A stretch of 64,000 bases of DNA from an uncultured Alistipes sp. (GTDB lineage: Bacteria; Bacteroidota; Bacteroidia; Bacteroidales; Rikenellaceae): contig CAAGBL010000042.1 in NCBI GenBank assembly GCA_900768045.1, positions 1-64,000 on the forward strand, in the 5' to 3' direction. This document shows, one piece after another, positions 8,616 to 17,105 of this stretch; positions within the stretch are counted from its first letter, which is position 1; each line of letters begins with the position of its first letter. Below the pieces are notes generated by a model. The model had not been told where the DNA came from. It worked only from the letters and a program-made list of their open reading frames with translations, and made no database searches. The position numbers and the translations under genes were made by a program.

Positions 8616-9537
8616 ATCCATTTAGATCCAACTCTCGGGGCTTTCCCTCCTCGAGCCATGTTAGGCTGTTACCCTCGGTAATAGCTCCAATCTTTGTGAG
8701 CGTAGTGCCCGTAGCCTTGTGGAACTCCTCGGCAACGGTGTCGAACGATGCGCCGTCCACGGTTAGTAGTAGCTCATAGTCCTCGCCACCCGTCGTGGCA
8801 AAGCGTATGTCGTAGTCGGTAGGTATCTTTTCGAGGTTTATCTCTGCGCCCACCTTGGATAGCTCCATTATATGCTTTATGTCCGAGGCTATGCCGTCCG
8901 AGATGTCCATCATAGCATGCACCTCGCTACGTGTGCCGAGCCATGCGCCCTCAGCGGTACGTGCTTGACCAAGGCGGTGTATCTTTGCTGCCGAGGTGTT
9001 TAGGTCGCCAAACATTATATCTACGAGTCCCTTTGATGATGCTCCGAGCTTGCCTGTGACGGCTATTACGTCGCCTACTTTAGCTGCTGAGCGTCGCTTG
9101 ATATTCTCGATTGGGGCACGTCCTATCGCCACCACGTTAATAGCAATCTTATCTTTAGAGGCTGTGGTGTCGCCACCAACCAATGCCACACCCTCACGTT
9201 GCGATGCCTCGTAGTAGCCACGCATAAAGCGCTCTACCCATTCGCCCTGCGCCGACTCAGGTAGAGCGATGCTTAGGAGCGTAGCCACAGGCTTAGCGCC
9301 CATGGCTGCCACATCCGAGATGTTTACCATAAGGCTCTTATTGCCGACCTCCTCGGCCGACGATGCGAAGCGCAAGAAGTGAACATCCTCGATGAGCATG
9401 TCGGTAGTCATGACGAGAGCCTCGCCACCCATATCTAAGACCGTGCAGTCGTCGCCAATAGGCTCAAAGCCCGAGTGGGGTATTGCGCCAAACATTGTGG
9501 CGATGTCGCCGATAAATCCAAATTCTGATTTTTTCAT
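8602..9537 (-). CDS. thiL: Thiamine-monophosphate kinase
   Basis: Phosphorylates thiamine monophosphate to thiamine diphosphate with ATP, the last step of cofactor synthesis. The 311 residues and the motifs IPHSGFEPIGDDCTVLDMGG, MTTDMLIEDVHFLRF, KSLMVNISDVAAMGAKP, LVGGDTTASKD and ISDGIASDIKHI are those of the AIR-synthase-fold ThiL family. The ATG at 9537 is only 4 nt past a -7 box, so the message is probably leaderless. No other thiamine gene is nearby, and no TPP riboswitch is seen. Confidence 0.95.
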   Translation of the reverse strand: MKKSEFGFIGDIATMFGAIPHSGFEPIGDDCTVLDMGGEALVMTTDMLIEDVHFLRFASSAEEVGNKSLMVNISDVAAMGAKPVATLLSIALPESAQGEWVERFMRGYYEASQREGVALVGGDTTASKDKIAINVVAIGRAPIENIKRRSAAKVGDVIAVTGKLGASSKGLVDIMFGDLNTSAAKIHRLGQARTAEGAWLGTRSEVHAMMDISDGIASDIKHIMELSKVGAEINLEKIPTDYDIRFATTGGEDYELLLTVDGASFDTVAEEFHKATGTTLTKIGAITEGNSLTWLEEGKPRELDLNGFTHF

Positions 9538-9541
9538 AGTG

Positions 9542-9549
9542 CAAAGGTA
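9542..9549 (-). promoter_or_regulatory. -7 box abutting the thiL start codon
   Basis: TACCTTTG on the minus strand is followed by C, ACT and the ATG. With the usual distance from box to transcription start, the RNA would begin at or next to the ATG. A good -33 TTTG is not seen at the standard distance, so this rests on the -7 match alone. Confidence 0.5.
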
Positions 9550-9568
9550 GCGATTTTTTCAAGAAATT

Positions 9569-9603
9569 AGGGAGGTCAAGGAATAATTCTCCCCAACCTC
9601 CCT
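9569..9603 (-). terminator. Hairpin downstream of the 9626 lipoprotein gene
   Basis: AGGGAGGT and ACCTCCCT form an 8-bp stem about a 19-nt loop, just downstream of the lipoprotein gene on the minus strand. The following T-run is weak (AATTTCTTG), so it may be a poor terminator. Confidence 0.4.
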
Positions 9604-9625
9604 ATGAGTGTTGTAATCGTTGCTC

Positions 9626-11014
9626 TTAGTTGATAGCAAAGCGGTATGCAGCACGCACGCTATATGCCTTGTCACGTGTAGACTCGAGGCATACAACGCT
9701 ATCTGCCATGAAGGCTATTGCAACAGCGCTGCTGCTGTCAAGGCCTGTTGATGACCAGTAGTAGGTCTCAACGAAAGGCTCGCCACCATTGTCGGTAAGT
9801 GTCTTGTTGTACTTAGCAACGCTCTCTGAGTCAAACTCGTGAGTGCCGCCAGATACTGCGTCCCACATCCACTGCATCTCCTGCTGTGATGGTAGGAACC
9901 AGCCCTCGCCATGCTCCACACACCACTTGAATGCTGGGTAGTCGTCAATGTTGCGGTTGTCACGGCTTGGGAGGAAGATGTCCTCAGTAATCCATGCGCC
10001 CCATGCAGAGCTAGCATATCTAAGATCTACCTGCTCATTAGACCATGGCAAGTCCTCCTCGTCCATAGACATAACGTAGCAGAACATCGTGCCTGATGAT
10101 GTGTGCTCCTTGATAGCGAAGATTACGCCCTTCACGCCATTCTCATTGTAGAGCATTCCTGGCTCATACTTGCCCTCCCAATTAGGATCGTAGGCATCTA
10201 CATTAGTGCTCTCGCCAGTAACCTTATCCTCATAGCGAGCACGGAATGAGTGTGTGCCAACCTCTGATGTCTTAAACTTATTGCTGCTGAGCACTTCGTT
10301 AGTCTTAACGTTGAAGATTTCTGCCTTGGCAGTAACATCCTCCTCGCCATATTTCACGGTGAATGTAGCCTCCTCAGTGCCGTCAGCCTTGATGCGGTTA
10401 GGGCTTACCGAAAGGCGAAGCTCCTTAACCTCAGGTGTTGGAACGGCATTTACAACCACCGCTACCTCGTTCGATAGCCACTTGCCCTCATACTTAGCCT
10501 GGAATTTAAACTCGCCAGAAACGTCTGATGTGAAGGTGTTGCCCTCGAGCTTAATGCCATAGTTGAGGTTGGTAATCTCGTAGTTCTCGGTAACAACCAC
10601 ATCGTCAACCTTAACTGTGAATGTCACGCTCTCGGTGTTGTCAGCCAAAATCTCGCTCTTGTCGGCCTCGAGCTTAACAATCTTCTCAACCTCCTTAGCA
10701 GTAATCTCAACCACGTCAGATGACTCCTGACCGTAGATAGCCTTAAACTGATACTTGCCAGGCTCTGTTGTGGTGAATGTATTGCCCGAGAGGATAGAGT
10801 TATCCTTGAGTGAGATAATCTGAATGTCGGCACTCTCCACACCATTAACCGTAGCTGTGAATGTTGCCTTGTCTGCGCCATTAGCCAAGATCTCGCTCTT
10901 GTCAACGCTGAGCGTAGGCTTCTGAGCCTCTGGCTGTGGCTCTACTGTAGGCTCGCACGCCGTAAAACCGAGTGCGAGGGCTACAATAGCAAATATGCTT
11001 AAAAACTTTTTCAT
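9626..11014 (-). CDS. Lipoprotein with three Ig-like repeats and a C-terminal DUF1566/Fib_succ_major-like domain
   Basis: A 462-residue protein with signal peptide MKKFLSIFAIVALALGFTAC (lipobox GFTAC), so a lipoprotein. Three tandem repeats of about 80 residues follow (roughly 33-110, 111-192 and 196-272), each starting SVDKSEILANGADKATFT or a variant; they look like invasin/Ig-type folds. The last 190 residues carry GWFLPSQQEMQWMW and YYWSSTGLDSSSAVAIAF, typical of DUF1566 and Fibrobacter major paralogous domains. It is probably surface exposed. A second lipoprotein gene lies 18 nt upstream on the same strand. No enzymatic motif is seen. Confidence 0.75.
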   Translation of the reverse strand: MKKFLSIFAIVALALGFTACEPTVEPQPEAQKPTLSVDKSEILANGADKATFTATVNGVESADIQIISLKDNSILSGNTFTTTEPGKYQFKAIYGQESSDVVEITAKEVEKIVKLEADKSEILADNTESVTFTVKVDDVVVTENYEITNLNYGIKLEGNTFTSDVSGEFKFQAKYEGKWLSNEVAVVVNAVPTPEVKELRLSVSPNRIKADGTEEATFTVKYGEEDVTAKAEIFNVKTNEVLSSNKFKTSEVGTHSFRARYEDKVTGESTNVDAYDPNWEGKYEPGMLYNENGVKGVIFAIKEHTSSGTMFCYVMSMDEEDLPWSNEQVDLRYASSAWGAWITEDIFLPSRDNRNIDDYPAFKWCVEHGEGWFLPSQQEMQWMWDAVSGGTHEFDSESVAKYNKTLTDNGGEPFVETYYWSSTGLDSSSAVAIAFMADSVVCLESTRDKAYSVRAAYRFAIN

Positions 11015-11032
11015 TCTAAGGTAAGTGTTAAA

Positions 11033-12568
11033 TTATTGAGCCTGATCAAACATCTCAGGAGTTACACGAACAGCATACTGAGTAGCGGTGTTCTCCTCGT
11101 TGATAACCTCAAAGAAGAATACGTAATCATCTTTATCTACGCCAGGGAACGAAACGGTAGTGCCCTCTGCTGTCTTTGCAGCTGCCAATGTCTCTGGCTC
11201 AACAGATTTGCGGAACATGAAGAATGCCTGAATCTGTGACCAATCGTTTGGATCCCAGTACTTCTCAAAGTCGTAGTTATTCCAAAGCTGAGCACCAATC
11301 TTAAGGTCGGTAGCATACTCGTTAGTCGTCACGCGGAAGTTTACGTTGTACTTGAAGCCGTCCTTAGTAATCACGGCGTCAGAAACCTCGAGTGAAGCAA
11401 CGATGTCTGTTGAAGGTTCTGCAGTTCTGAATGGCACTGCAACATAGTTGTAGTCGTAAACCGAAGTTGGGTCAACCGTTTCAGGATCTACATAGAACAA
11501 TACTACTACATAGTCAGTGTCGTTCTTAAGAGTCTGGTATGCTGAGATTGTCGCTGCACCTTTGCGGCCAAGCTTATCATCCTGGATAATGTCGCCGAAG
11601 CTATAGCCCTGCTCCACGGCGATATTGTTAAGGCCGAAGTAGCTACGCATAACGATATTTGCCTGTGCCTCGTTAGCCAAGGTCTCGTCGTACGACTTCT
11701 TTGTCCATACGTAGTATGTCCACTGCTGATCAGCCTTTGCAGGTGTTACATCGAGGTTGAAGTTTGTGTGGTTTGTCACGAGGTTGCTCGTTGTGAATAA
11801 TGTACTTGCATCAATAGGCTCGCCCTTAGGTGTATGAAACGCATAGCGGAAGAGCTTCATCTCATCAACCTTGTTGTGCATGTTCTCCCAGTTCTCGAAG
11901 TTGAAAGCTACGGCAAGGTAGTCAGTCTCGGCAGCAAGTTTGCAATCGAGGGTTGTTCTGCCCTGAGTAATCCAGTTGCCGCTGTTAGGGTTCTCGATGA
12001 TGTACTCGAAAATCTGGTAGTCGTCGTTGTAGATGTTAAAAGCATCAAGCTCCATCTTGGTAATAACACGGAAGTAGTAGCGGTTAGCTGATGAGTTAGG
12101 AGTAGCTGTAACCGTTGCAGATGTTGCTGTGATATCCTCAACCTCAAACTCTACATCGAAGAGTGATGGGTCGATAGGTGCCTCAGCCTTAGAAGTTGTG
12201 ATGTCAAGGCGGCTAAGCTTATCTGTCGATGTGATGTAGAAGGCGATAAGAGCATAGTCGGTCTCAGGCAAAAGGCTGTTTGCACCGATAAGCTGAGTAC
12301 CCTTACGTGTCTTAAATGACTCGCTATTGATTGCCTCGTCAATAATCTCTACATCGCTCTTATCTGCGATGTCGGCAGCAGCAACAATCGCAGCGTAGTA
12401 GTTAGCAGTGGCATCTGCTGGCGTAACCTTCACCTGGATAGATGAAGATGTCACGTTTGGCTCACCAAAGCTAAAGTCGGTGTTGTTGTCGCCGCCCTGC
12501 TCTGGTGTCTCGCAGCTAACGCCAACAAGCGTCAAGAGCGCAAGCATCATCGAAAAAAGTTTTCTCAT
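11033..12568 (-). CDS. Lipoprotein with fibronectin III-like repeats
   Basis: 511 residues. Signal peptide MRKLFSMMLALLTLVGVSC with cysteine at the lipobox, then a Gly/Asn-rich linker. The body has repeated beta-rich units of 100-120 residues containing patterns such as SSIQVKVTPADATANYYAAI, TATSATVTATPNSSANRYYF and NFNLDVTPAKADQQWTYYVW, reminiscent of fibronectin type III units in Bacteroidales surface lipoproteins. It resembles the 18298-20454 protein in style. First gene of a two-gene unit with the 9626 lipoprotein. Function unknown. Confidence 0.7.
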   Translation of the reverse strand: MRKLFSMMLALLTLVGVSCETPEQGGDNNTDFSFGEPNVTSSSIQVKVTPADATANYYAAIVAAADIADKSDVEIIDEAINSESFKTRKGTQLIGANSLLPETDYALIAFYITSTDKLSRLDITTSKAEAPIDPSLFDVEFEVEDITATSATVTATPNSSANRYYFRVITKMELDAFNIYNDDYQIFEYIIENPNSGNWITQGRTTLDCKLAAETDYLAVAFNFENWENMHNKVDEMKLFRYAFHTPKGEPIDASTLFTTSNLVTNHTNFNLDVTPAKADQQWTYYVWTKKSYDETLANEAQANIVMRSYFGLNNIAVEQGYSFGDIIQDDKLGRKGAATISAYQTLKNDTDYVVVLFYVDPETVDPTSVYDYNYVAVPFRTAEPSTDIVASLEVSDAVITKDGFKYNVNFRVTTNEYATDLKIGAQLWNNYDFEKYWDPNDWSQIQAFFMFRKSVEPETLAAAKTAEGTTVSFPGVDKDDYVFFFEVINEENTATQYAVRVTPEMFDQAQ

Positions 12569-12632
12569 AGTTACAAAAGGTTTTTAGTTAATATTAATTT
12601 ATTTCGTCAAAATTCGTTGATTTTATTGCATT

Positions 12633-12659
12633 ACTTGCAAAGCAAGTCGTCACAAAGAT
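12633..12659 (-). promoter_or_regulatory. Promoter -7 box and leader inverted repeat of the lipoprotein pair
   Basis: TATCTTTG at 12652-12659 on the minus strand is the -7 box. Just downstream in the leader, ACTTGC and GCAAGT flank AAA (12633-12647), a 6-bp perfect inverted repeat that could be an operator or hairpin. The remaining bases to argR are AT-rich with nothing else recognisable. Confidence 0.5.
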
Positions 12660-12826
12660 AGTGATATTATCCGTAATTCGGCAATATCTGATGATAAATT
12701 ATTTTGTCGACATGCTAAAATGTAGGCGATGTTTGCTATTTTCGTGAAAAAATATTAATTTTGTGATATGTTTATGCAATATTTATGAGTGCTTATGCGC
12801 TCGTATGACAAATATTAGTGCTCTCT

Positions 12827-13291
12827 ATGAATCAGAAAACACAACGCTTATCGGTAATTAGAAAGATTATTCGCTCGGAGTTTATATCATCTCAGGAGGA
12901 GCTTATCGCTCGCCTCGAGGAGCATGGTGTAAAAATCACGCAGTCAACACTTTCGCGCGACTTAAAGTTTATGCATGTGGCTAAGGTGCCACATAAGGAG
13001 AAGGGCTATATTTATGTCCTTCCGAACAACACCCGCAACGACCACTCAATATCAACAAATATCTCTGATAACATCACAGATATCGCATTCTCTGCCAATA
13101 TGTGTGTGATAACCACAAAGCCGGGCTATGCAAGTGCAATATCGGTACCTATCGACAGTAAGGGTATTGCCGAGGTGCTTGGTACCATCGCTGGCGATAA
13201 CACCATTTTGCTGATTTTGAGAGAGGGTTTTGATATGAATTCGTTGATGGAGCAGTTGTATATGCTCTTCCCATCATTAAGAAATCTGTAA
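12827..13291 (+). CDS. argR: Arginine repressor ArgR
   Basis: Arginine-dependent repressor of arginine metabolism genes. With the ATG at 12827 it has 154 residues; the in-frame GTG at 12818 is less likely because MNQKTQRLSVIRKIIRSEFI is the natural N-terminus. The N-terminal winged helix includes ISSQEELIARLEEHGVKITQ and STLSRDLKFMHVAKVP. The C-terminal hexamer and arginine-binding domain includes ITTKPGYASAISVPIDSK and EVLGTIAGDNTILLILRE. No arginine biosynthesis gene is in the window. It is followed without a gap by two 3' structured elements. Confidence 0.93.
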   Translation: MNQKTQRLSVIRKIIRSEFISSQEELIARLEEHGVKITQSTLSRDLKFMHVAKVPHKEKGYIYVLPNNTRNDHSISTNISDNITDIAFSANMCVITTKPGYASAISVPIDSKGIAEVLGTIAGDNTILLILREGFDMNSLMEQLYMLFPSLRNL

Positions 13292-13414
13292 TTTGTTGTG
13301 ATAGTGGCGCATCAGCGACGCTTCAATCAAAGCTCCGAATGAGCAGTACTTCAAGTACAGCCCATCCGGAGCTTTTTCATGTCAGCGCCACTGCTACACC
13401 ACTCTAACAACAAA
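13292..13414 (+). repeat. 3' structured element, copy C1 (after argR)
   Basis: Begins on the base after the argR stop. TTTGTTGT and ACAACAAA form the outer stem, GTGGCGC pairs with GCGCCAC, and AAAGCTCCG with CGGAGCTTT. The tip is GC-A-GTAC-TTCAA-GTAC-A-GC. The inner stem differs in sequence from copies C2 and D but is equally well paired. Confidence 0.75.
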
Positions 13415-13562
13415 TTTATTTTTCGTGATAAGGGCGCATCTGCGACCTTTCAATCAAAACCACCAATGGGACGTACGCAAGTACTACCCATCGGTGGTTT
13501 TTTCATGTCAAGGTCACATCTGCAACCCTTCTAACAATAAATTAGTGCGCTGATTGAGGTGG
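13415..13562 (+). repeat. 3' structured element, copy C2 (tandem with C1), with tail
   Basis: Directly follows C1. AAGGG pairs with CCCTT, GACCTT with AAGGTC, and AAAACCACCAATGGG with CCCATCGGTGGTTTT. The tip is GTAC-GCAA-GTAC. CATCTGC is on both arms. The element ends near 13543 and the shared tail GTGCGCTGATTGAGGTGG follows (13545-13562). Its inner part is nearly identical to copy D. Confidence 0.75.
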
Positions 13563-13715
13563 AAGATTAAGGAGTTTAGTGAATTTAATGAATTTAAGGA
13601 GATTAGTGATACTCTTCCCTAAATTCCTTATTCTCCCTATCTTCCCTATCGACCCTATCTTCCTTATTCTCCTTATCTTCCCTATTCCGCCTACATAGAA
13701 AGTCTGCTTGAAAAA
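13563..13715. other. Gene-free, pyrimidine-rich tail behind copy C2
   Basis: The plus strand first carries AAGGAGATTAGTGATACT, also found behind copy D, then about 75 nt of CCCTAT, CTTCCTTATT and similar pyrimidine blocks. No coding frame or promoter is recognised. Confidence 0.5.
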
Positions 13716-13766
13716 ACAAAACGATGGTCGGGCATCACATTGCTGTTGTCCGCAACCATCATTTTG
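13716..13766 (-). terminator. Terminator of the 167-residue membrane protein gene
   Basis: Inverted repeat with arms around CGATGGT and ACCATC and a loop of roughly 25 nt. On the minus strand the right arm is followed by TTTTGTTTTTTC. Position directly behind the 13789-14292 gene fits a Rho-independent terminator. Confidence 0.5.
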
Positions 13767-13788
13767 TCTTTTCTATCCTTAAGCGAGT

Positions 13789-14292
13789 TTATTTCTTGCC
13801 ATTCACTATAGCTGGCTCACACAATGGGCGATACTCGCCCTCGTTGTATGAGTATAGTCCATATGCTTTAATGCCACTCTTTGAGCTATATTCAACGAGT
13901 GTCACAGCAGCAATATTGGTTGTTGGCATCTGGTCAATGGCTACTATATCGCCACTCTTTAACGCCTTGATGATGGGGGCTACAAGCTCACGGTCAAAGT
14001 ATCTTTCTCGATACTTAAGATAGCACTTTGCGTCGTTGTCGTAAGGAACCAATTTTGAACTATTAGTCCTCATAATTGCGACAAGCAATCCATAGAGTAT
14101 TAGTGCTACACCAGCGGTTATGAGCGCCATTGATAGCGCCTCGGCATCATTACCCACATAGGCTGAGTTGATAGTCAATGTAATAACGCCTATGATTGCG
14201 ATGATAATGGGCTTAATAATACTCTCGCGACGAGCAACAATATGCCTATTGGGCAAGGCATACAATGCCTTGCAGATATTCTCTGTATTCAT
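13789..14292 (-). CDS. Small membrane protein of unknown function
   Basis: I do not recognise this 167-residue protein. Residues 25-45 (SIIKPIIIAIIGVITLTINS) and 53-75 (ALSMALITAGVALILYGLLV) are membrane segments. A soluble C-terminal part of about 90 residues follows, with KYRERYFDRELVAPIIKALK and DQMPTTNIAAVTLVEYSSKS. There is no signal peptide cleavage site or enzyme motif. A terminator lies downstream. It is separated by 64 nt from the next minus-strand gene upstream, so it may be the last gene of a three-gene unit with the TonB-like gene. Confidence 0.6.
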   Translation of the reverse strand: MNTENICKALYALPNRHIVARRESIIKPIIIAIIGVITLTINSAYVGNDAEALSMALITAGVALILYGLLVAIMRTNSSKLVPYDNDAKCYLKYRERYFDRELVAPIIKALKSGDIVAIDQMPTTNIAAVTLVEYSSKSGIKAYGLYSYNEGEYRPLCEPAIVNGKK

Positions 14293-14356
14293 TATTGTGG
14301 TTTTGTTATTTAGTTGATTAATAGGTGTTTGTAAAATCCTGTGGAGGTAATATCAA

Positions 14357-14755
14357 CTAAATAATAAGTCTCATCAAGCCATTGAGGTAGTAGTGGCGAG
14401 GATGAGTATAGAACAATATTTTATGGTTGTAGAGTCCATATCGAGGCGTTGCCATAGTTGAGTCTATAGCTCGTACGGCAACATCTGTTTGCCATGTTTT
14501 ATGGTTGGGTCGTAGTATGCGGTGTAGCGTTCGAGCAACGGGCGTTACACCCTGTGATGATTCTGTTGAGGAACCAATACCTAAGCGAGGGTTGTTATAC
14601 TCGAACGTAGGGGTTTGCTCCTTGTGATTTTGGTCATGACTTTCTATAGATGCCTCCGCAGATAGGTGTGTAGCAGGCATAGCGAAGACCTCCGACATGG
14701 AGCCTTGGATTATTAGCGTTGCTATGCTACACAAGATGATGCGAAGTAGAGTCAT
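14357..14755 (-). CDS. Small exported protein of unknown function
   Basis: With the ATG at 14755 the protein has 132 residues and starts MTLLRIILCSIATLIIQGSM, a plausible signal peptide. A GTG at 14779 would add eight residues and overlap the TonB-like gene by 14 nt; I prefer the ATG because it puts the signal peptide at the N-terminus. The mature part is polar, with no motif I recognise. It lies 10 nt behind the TonB-like gene and is likely translated from the same message. Real-gene status is supported by the signal peptide and spacing only. Confidence 0.5.
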   Translation of the reverse strand: MTLLRIILCSIATLIIQGSMSEVFAMPATHLSAEASIESHDQNHKEQTPTFEYNNPRLGIGSSTESSQGVTPVARTLHRILRPNHKTWQTDVAVRAIDSTMATPRYGLYNHKILFYTHPRHYYLNGLMRLII

Positions 14756-14765
14756 GTGAAGATAA

Positions 14766-15602
14766 TTACTGAGCCACAAACGTATAGGTAATTGTGCCCT
14801 TGTGGGGTGCAGGTGCTGAGCCGTCGATATTAAATCGAGTGTTATAGTTGCGGGCGGCCTGCAAGGCTGTTGAATTTAGGCTTGAGTTTGTTGACGATGC
14901 CACACGTGCCGACGTAACAGCGCCATTGCGATCGAGCCACACGTCAAGCACCACAACGCCACCACCACGTGCCGTATAGGCAGGGATATAGAGGTTGCGA
15001 TGGTTGCGCACGGGATTAGCAAAGTTGTAGCTCACGGTACACGTACCCTGATACTTGCCCTTTTTGTCGTTCTCGCTCTTCGAGTCGCCTGAGTCGTTGC
15101 CACCGCCCTTGCCACTCTTGCCCTTGCCCTTTATCGAGCTCATGCCCTCCTCATAGGCGCTACGGTTGGCGTCCATGCCCTCCTGCACCTGCTCCATAAG
15201 TTGCTCGGTCTCCTGGTCAAAATTCGAGCTTCCTGACGAGTCTTCCGACTCTGCGGCCTCGTTCGATGCTACGTTACGCACATTTTGCATGCGCTGGTAT
15301 AGCTCCTCTGCACTAACCTGAGGCTTTACCTCGGGTACTTTCTCCTCCTTGAAATCCTCGGGAACAATCTCGATAATATACTCAAGGTCAATGCGCTCGA
15401 CATGGTAGCGTGCTGTGGCAAGCACCGTGCCAGCGAGTACAAATACAGCAAACACTACAAGCAGACCTATGCGGTGGTTGAACAGCCACTCGCCCATGCT
15501 CTCCTTGCGTGTGTCGCCGAGGTTGATGCGTGCATGACGGCGGGGTGCGCCCTTGCCTTGATAGCCCCTATTTATCTGAGTTTTATTTGAATTGTTCTGC
15601 AT
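14766..15602 (-). CDS. TonB-family energy transducer-like protein
   Basis: A 278-residue protein. One membrane segment at about 44-64 (RIGLLVVFAVFVLAGTVLAT) follows a basic cytoplasmic tail. A periplasmic acidic and Ser/Gly-rich spacer (80-185) follows, including GKGKSGKGGG. The C-terminal 80 residues have ARGGGVVVLDVWLDRNGAVT and LNSTALQAARNYNTRFN, the TonB C-terminal fold. It could energise outer-membrane receptors such as SusC, or be a TonB-like protein without ExbBD partners here. Divergent from lpxC/fabZ with its own -7 box. Confidence 0.75.
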   Translation of the reverse strand: MQNNSNKTQINRGYQGKGAPRRHARINLGDTRKESMGEWLFNHRIGLLVVFAVFVLAGTVLATARYHVERIDLEYIIEIVPEDFKEEKVPEVKPQVSAEELYQRMQNVRNVASNEAAESEDSSGSSNFDQETEQLMEQVQEGMDANRSAYEEGMSSIKGKGKSGKGGGNDSGDSKSENDKKGKYQGTCTVSYNFANPVRNHRNLYIPAYTARGGGVVVLDVWLDRNGAVTSARVASSTNSSLNSTALQAARNYNTRFNIDGSAPAPHKGTITYTFVAQ

Positions 15603-15622
15603 AATAAAGGAAATATTCTGAG

Positions 15623-15661
15623 CAAAAATAGTAATTTTTTTTGAGAAAATTTATATCTTTG
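15623..15661. promoter_or_regulatory. Divergent promoters for the TonB-like gene and lpxC/fabZ
   Basis: TATTTTTG on the minus strand (15623-15630) serves the TonB-like gene at 15602. TATCTTTG on the plus strand (15654-15661) serves lpxC/fabZ at 15688. Both match TAnnTTTG; the -33 parts are poor. Confidence 0.6.
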
Positions 15662-15687
15662 CAACGATATACCAAAAAATTATTAGT

Positions 15688-17073
15688 ATGGCTATTAAAC
15701 AACGTACACTTGCACAGCCAATATCATTTGAGGGTAAGGGCTTGCATACAGGTTTGCAGGTTAAGATGACGGTTAATCCCGCAGAAGATAATACAGGTAT
15801 TGTTTTTAGACGTGTTGACTTGGAGGGTTGTCCCGAGGTTCCAGCCTTGTGCGACTATGTAACAGACACCTCACGTGGCACAACCATCGAGAAGGGAGCC
15901 GCTAAGGTTAGCACCATCGAGCATATAATGTCGGCCCTTTGGACGCTTGACGTAGATAACGCTATTGTTGAGATTAACGCTCCTGAGACACCAATCATGG
16001 ACGGCTCAGCACGTGAGTATGCCAAGCGAATATTGGAGGTGGGCACTGTTGAGCAGTCAGCAGAGCGTAAATATTATGAGGTGACAGAGAAGCAGGTTTA
16101 CACACTTCCAGAGAAGGGCGTTGCCATTGTCCTCTATCCCGACGATGAGTTCTCGGTATCGGTACATGTCGACTACAACTCAAAGGTTGTGGGCAACCAG
16201 TATGCGGTGTATAACCCCGTAGACAACTACACAGAGAAGATTTCGATGTGTCGCACCTTTGTCTTCTTGCATGAGCTTGAGCCACTTATGAAGATGAATC
16301 TCATCAAGGGTGGCGACCTCGACAATGCTATCGTCGTTGTTGAGAACCCCGTATCTGATGAGCAGCTCGAGCACCTCAAAAAAATCTTTGGCAAGGAGGA
16401 TATCCACATTACGGGTGGCTATCTTAACAACCAGCAGCTACGTGCCAACAATGAGTTTGCACGCCACAAGCTCCTCGACCTTCTCGGCGACTTTGCACTT
16501 CTTGGCATGCGTATCAAGGGCCGTGTGTGGGCTACTCGTCCTGGCCACTTCGCAAATACCGAGTTTATGAAGGATCTAAGCCGCCAGATTCGTCGTAGCG
16601 GCGACCGTCCAATGTTCAAGTATAGCGCAAAGCAGCAGCCTTTGTTGGATATCAACCAGATTAAGAAGCTTCTGCCTCACCGCCCTCCATTCTTGCTTGT
16701 TGACCGTGTGTTCCACATCGACAAGAACGATATCGGTGGTATCAAGCAGGTATCTATGAACGAGCCATTCTTCGTGGGCCACTTCCCCGAGGAGCCCGTT
16801 ATGCCTGGTGTCTTGATTATCGAGGCCTTGGCGCAGTGCTGCGGTATCCTTGTGCTCAATGGCGTTGAGGATCCTGAGAGCTACTCAACATACTTCCTTA
16901 AGGCTGATGGCGTGAAGTGGAAGCGTAAGGTTGTTCCTGGCGATACGCTCCAGCTCGAGTGCCACATTGGCGACTTCCGTCGTGGCATCTGCACTGCCGA
17001 GTGTAAGGCCTTTGTTGGAGGTCAGCTTGCTTGCGAGGCAGTGCTTACAGCGCAGATTGTGAAGAACCGATAA
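15688..17073 (+). CDS. lpxC/fabZ: Bifunctional LpxC deacetylase / FabZ dehydratase
   Basis: Residues 1 to about 305 are UDP-3-O-acyl-GlcNAc deacetylase (LpxC), the committed zinc-dependent step of lipid A synthesis; STIEHIMSALWTL and HKLLDLLGDFALLG hold the metal ligands. Residues 315-461 are (3R)-hydroxyacyl-ACP dehydratase (FabZ), with LLPHRPPFLLVDRV and GHFPEEPVMPGVLIIEALAQ carrying the catalytic His and Glu. This fusion is usual in Bacteroidetes and is therefore a lineage marker, not an oddity. lpxA follows 32 nt downstream, giving a lipid A operon. Confidence 0.97.
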   Translation: MAIKQRTLAQPISFEGKGLHTGLQVKMTVNPAEDNTGIVFRRVDLEGCPEVPALCDYVTDTSRGTTIEKGAAKVSTIEHIMSALWTLDVDNAIVEINAPETPIMDGSAREYAKRILEVGTVEQSAERKYYEVTEKQVYTLPEKGVAIVLYPDDEFSVSVHVDYNSKVVGNQYAVYNPVDNYTEKISMCRTFVFLHELEPLMKMNLIKGGDLDNAIVVVENPVSDEQLEHLKKIFGKEDIHITGGYLNNQQLRANNEFARHKLLDLLGDFALLGMRIKGRVWATRPGHFANTEFMKDLSRQIRRSGDRPMFKYSAKQQPLLDINQIKKLLPHRPPFLLVDRVFHIDKNDIGGIKQVSMNEPFFVGHFPEEPVMPGVLIIEALAQCCGILVLNGVEDPESYSTYFLKADGVKWKRKVVPGDTLQLECHIGDFRRGICTAECKAFVGGQLACEAVLTAQIVKNR

Positions 17074-17105
17074 TACTCAAACAAGACACAAACAATTAAC
17101 AATAT

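Noticed and set aside
12818..12826. GTG at 12818 as argR start
   Set aside because: The ATG at 12827 gives the typical ArgR N-terminus; the GTG adds three residues with no support.
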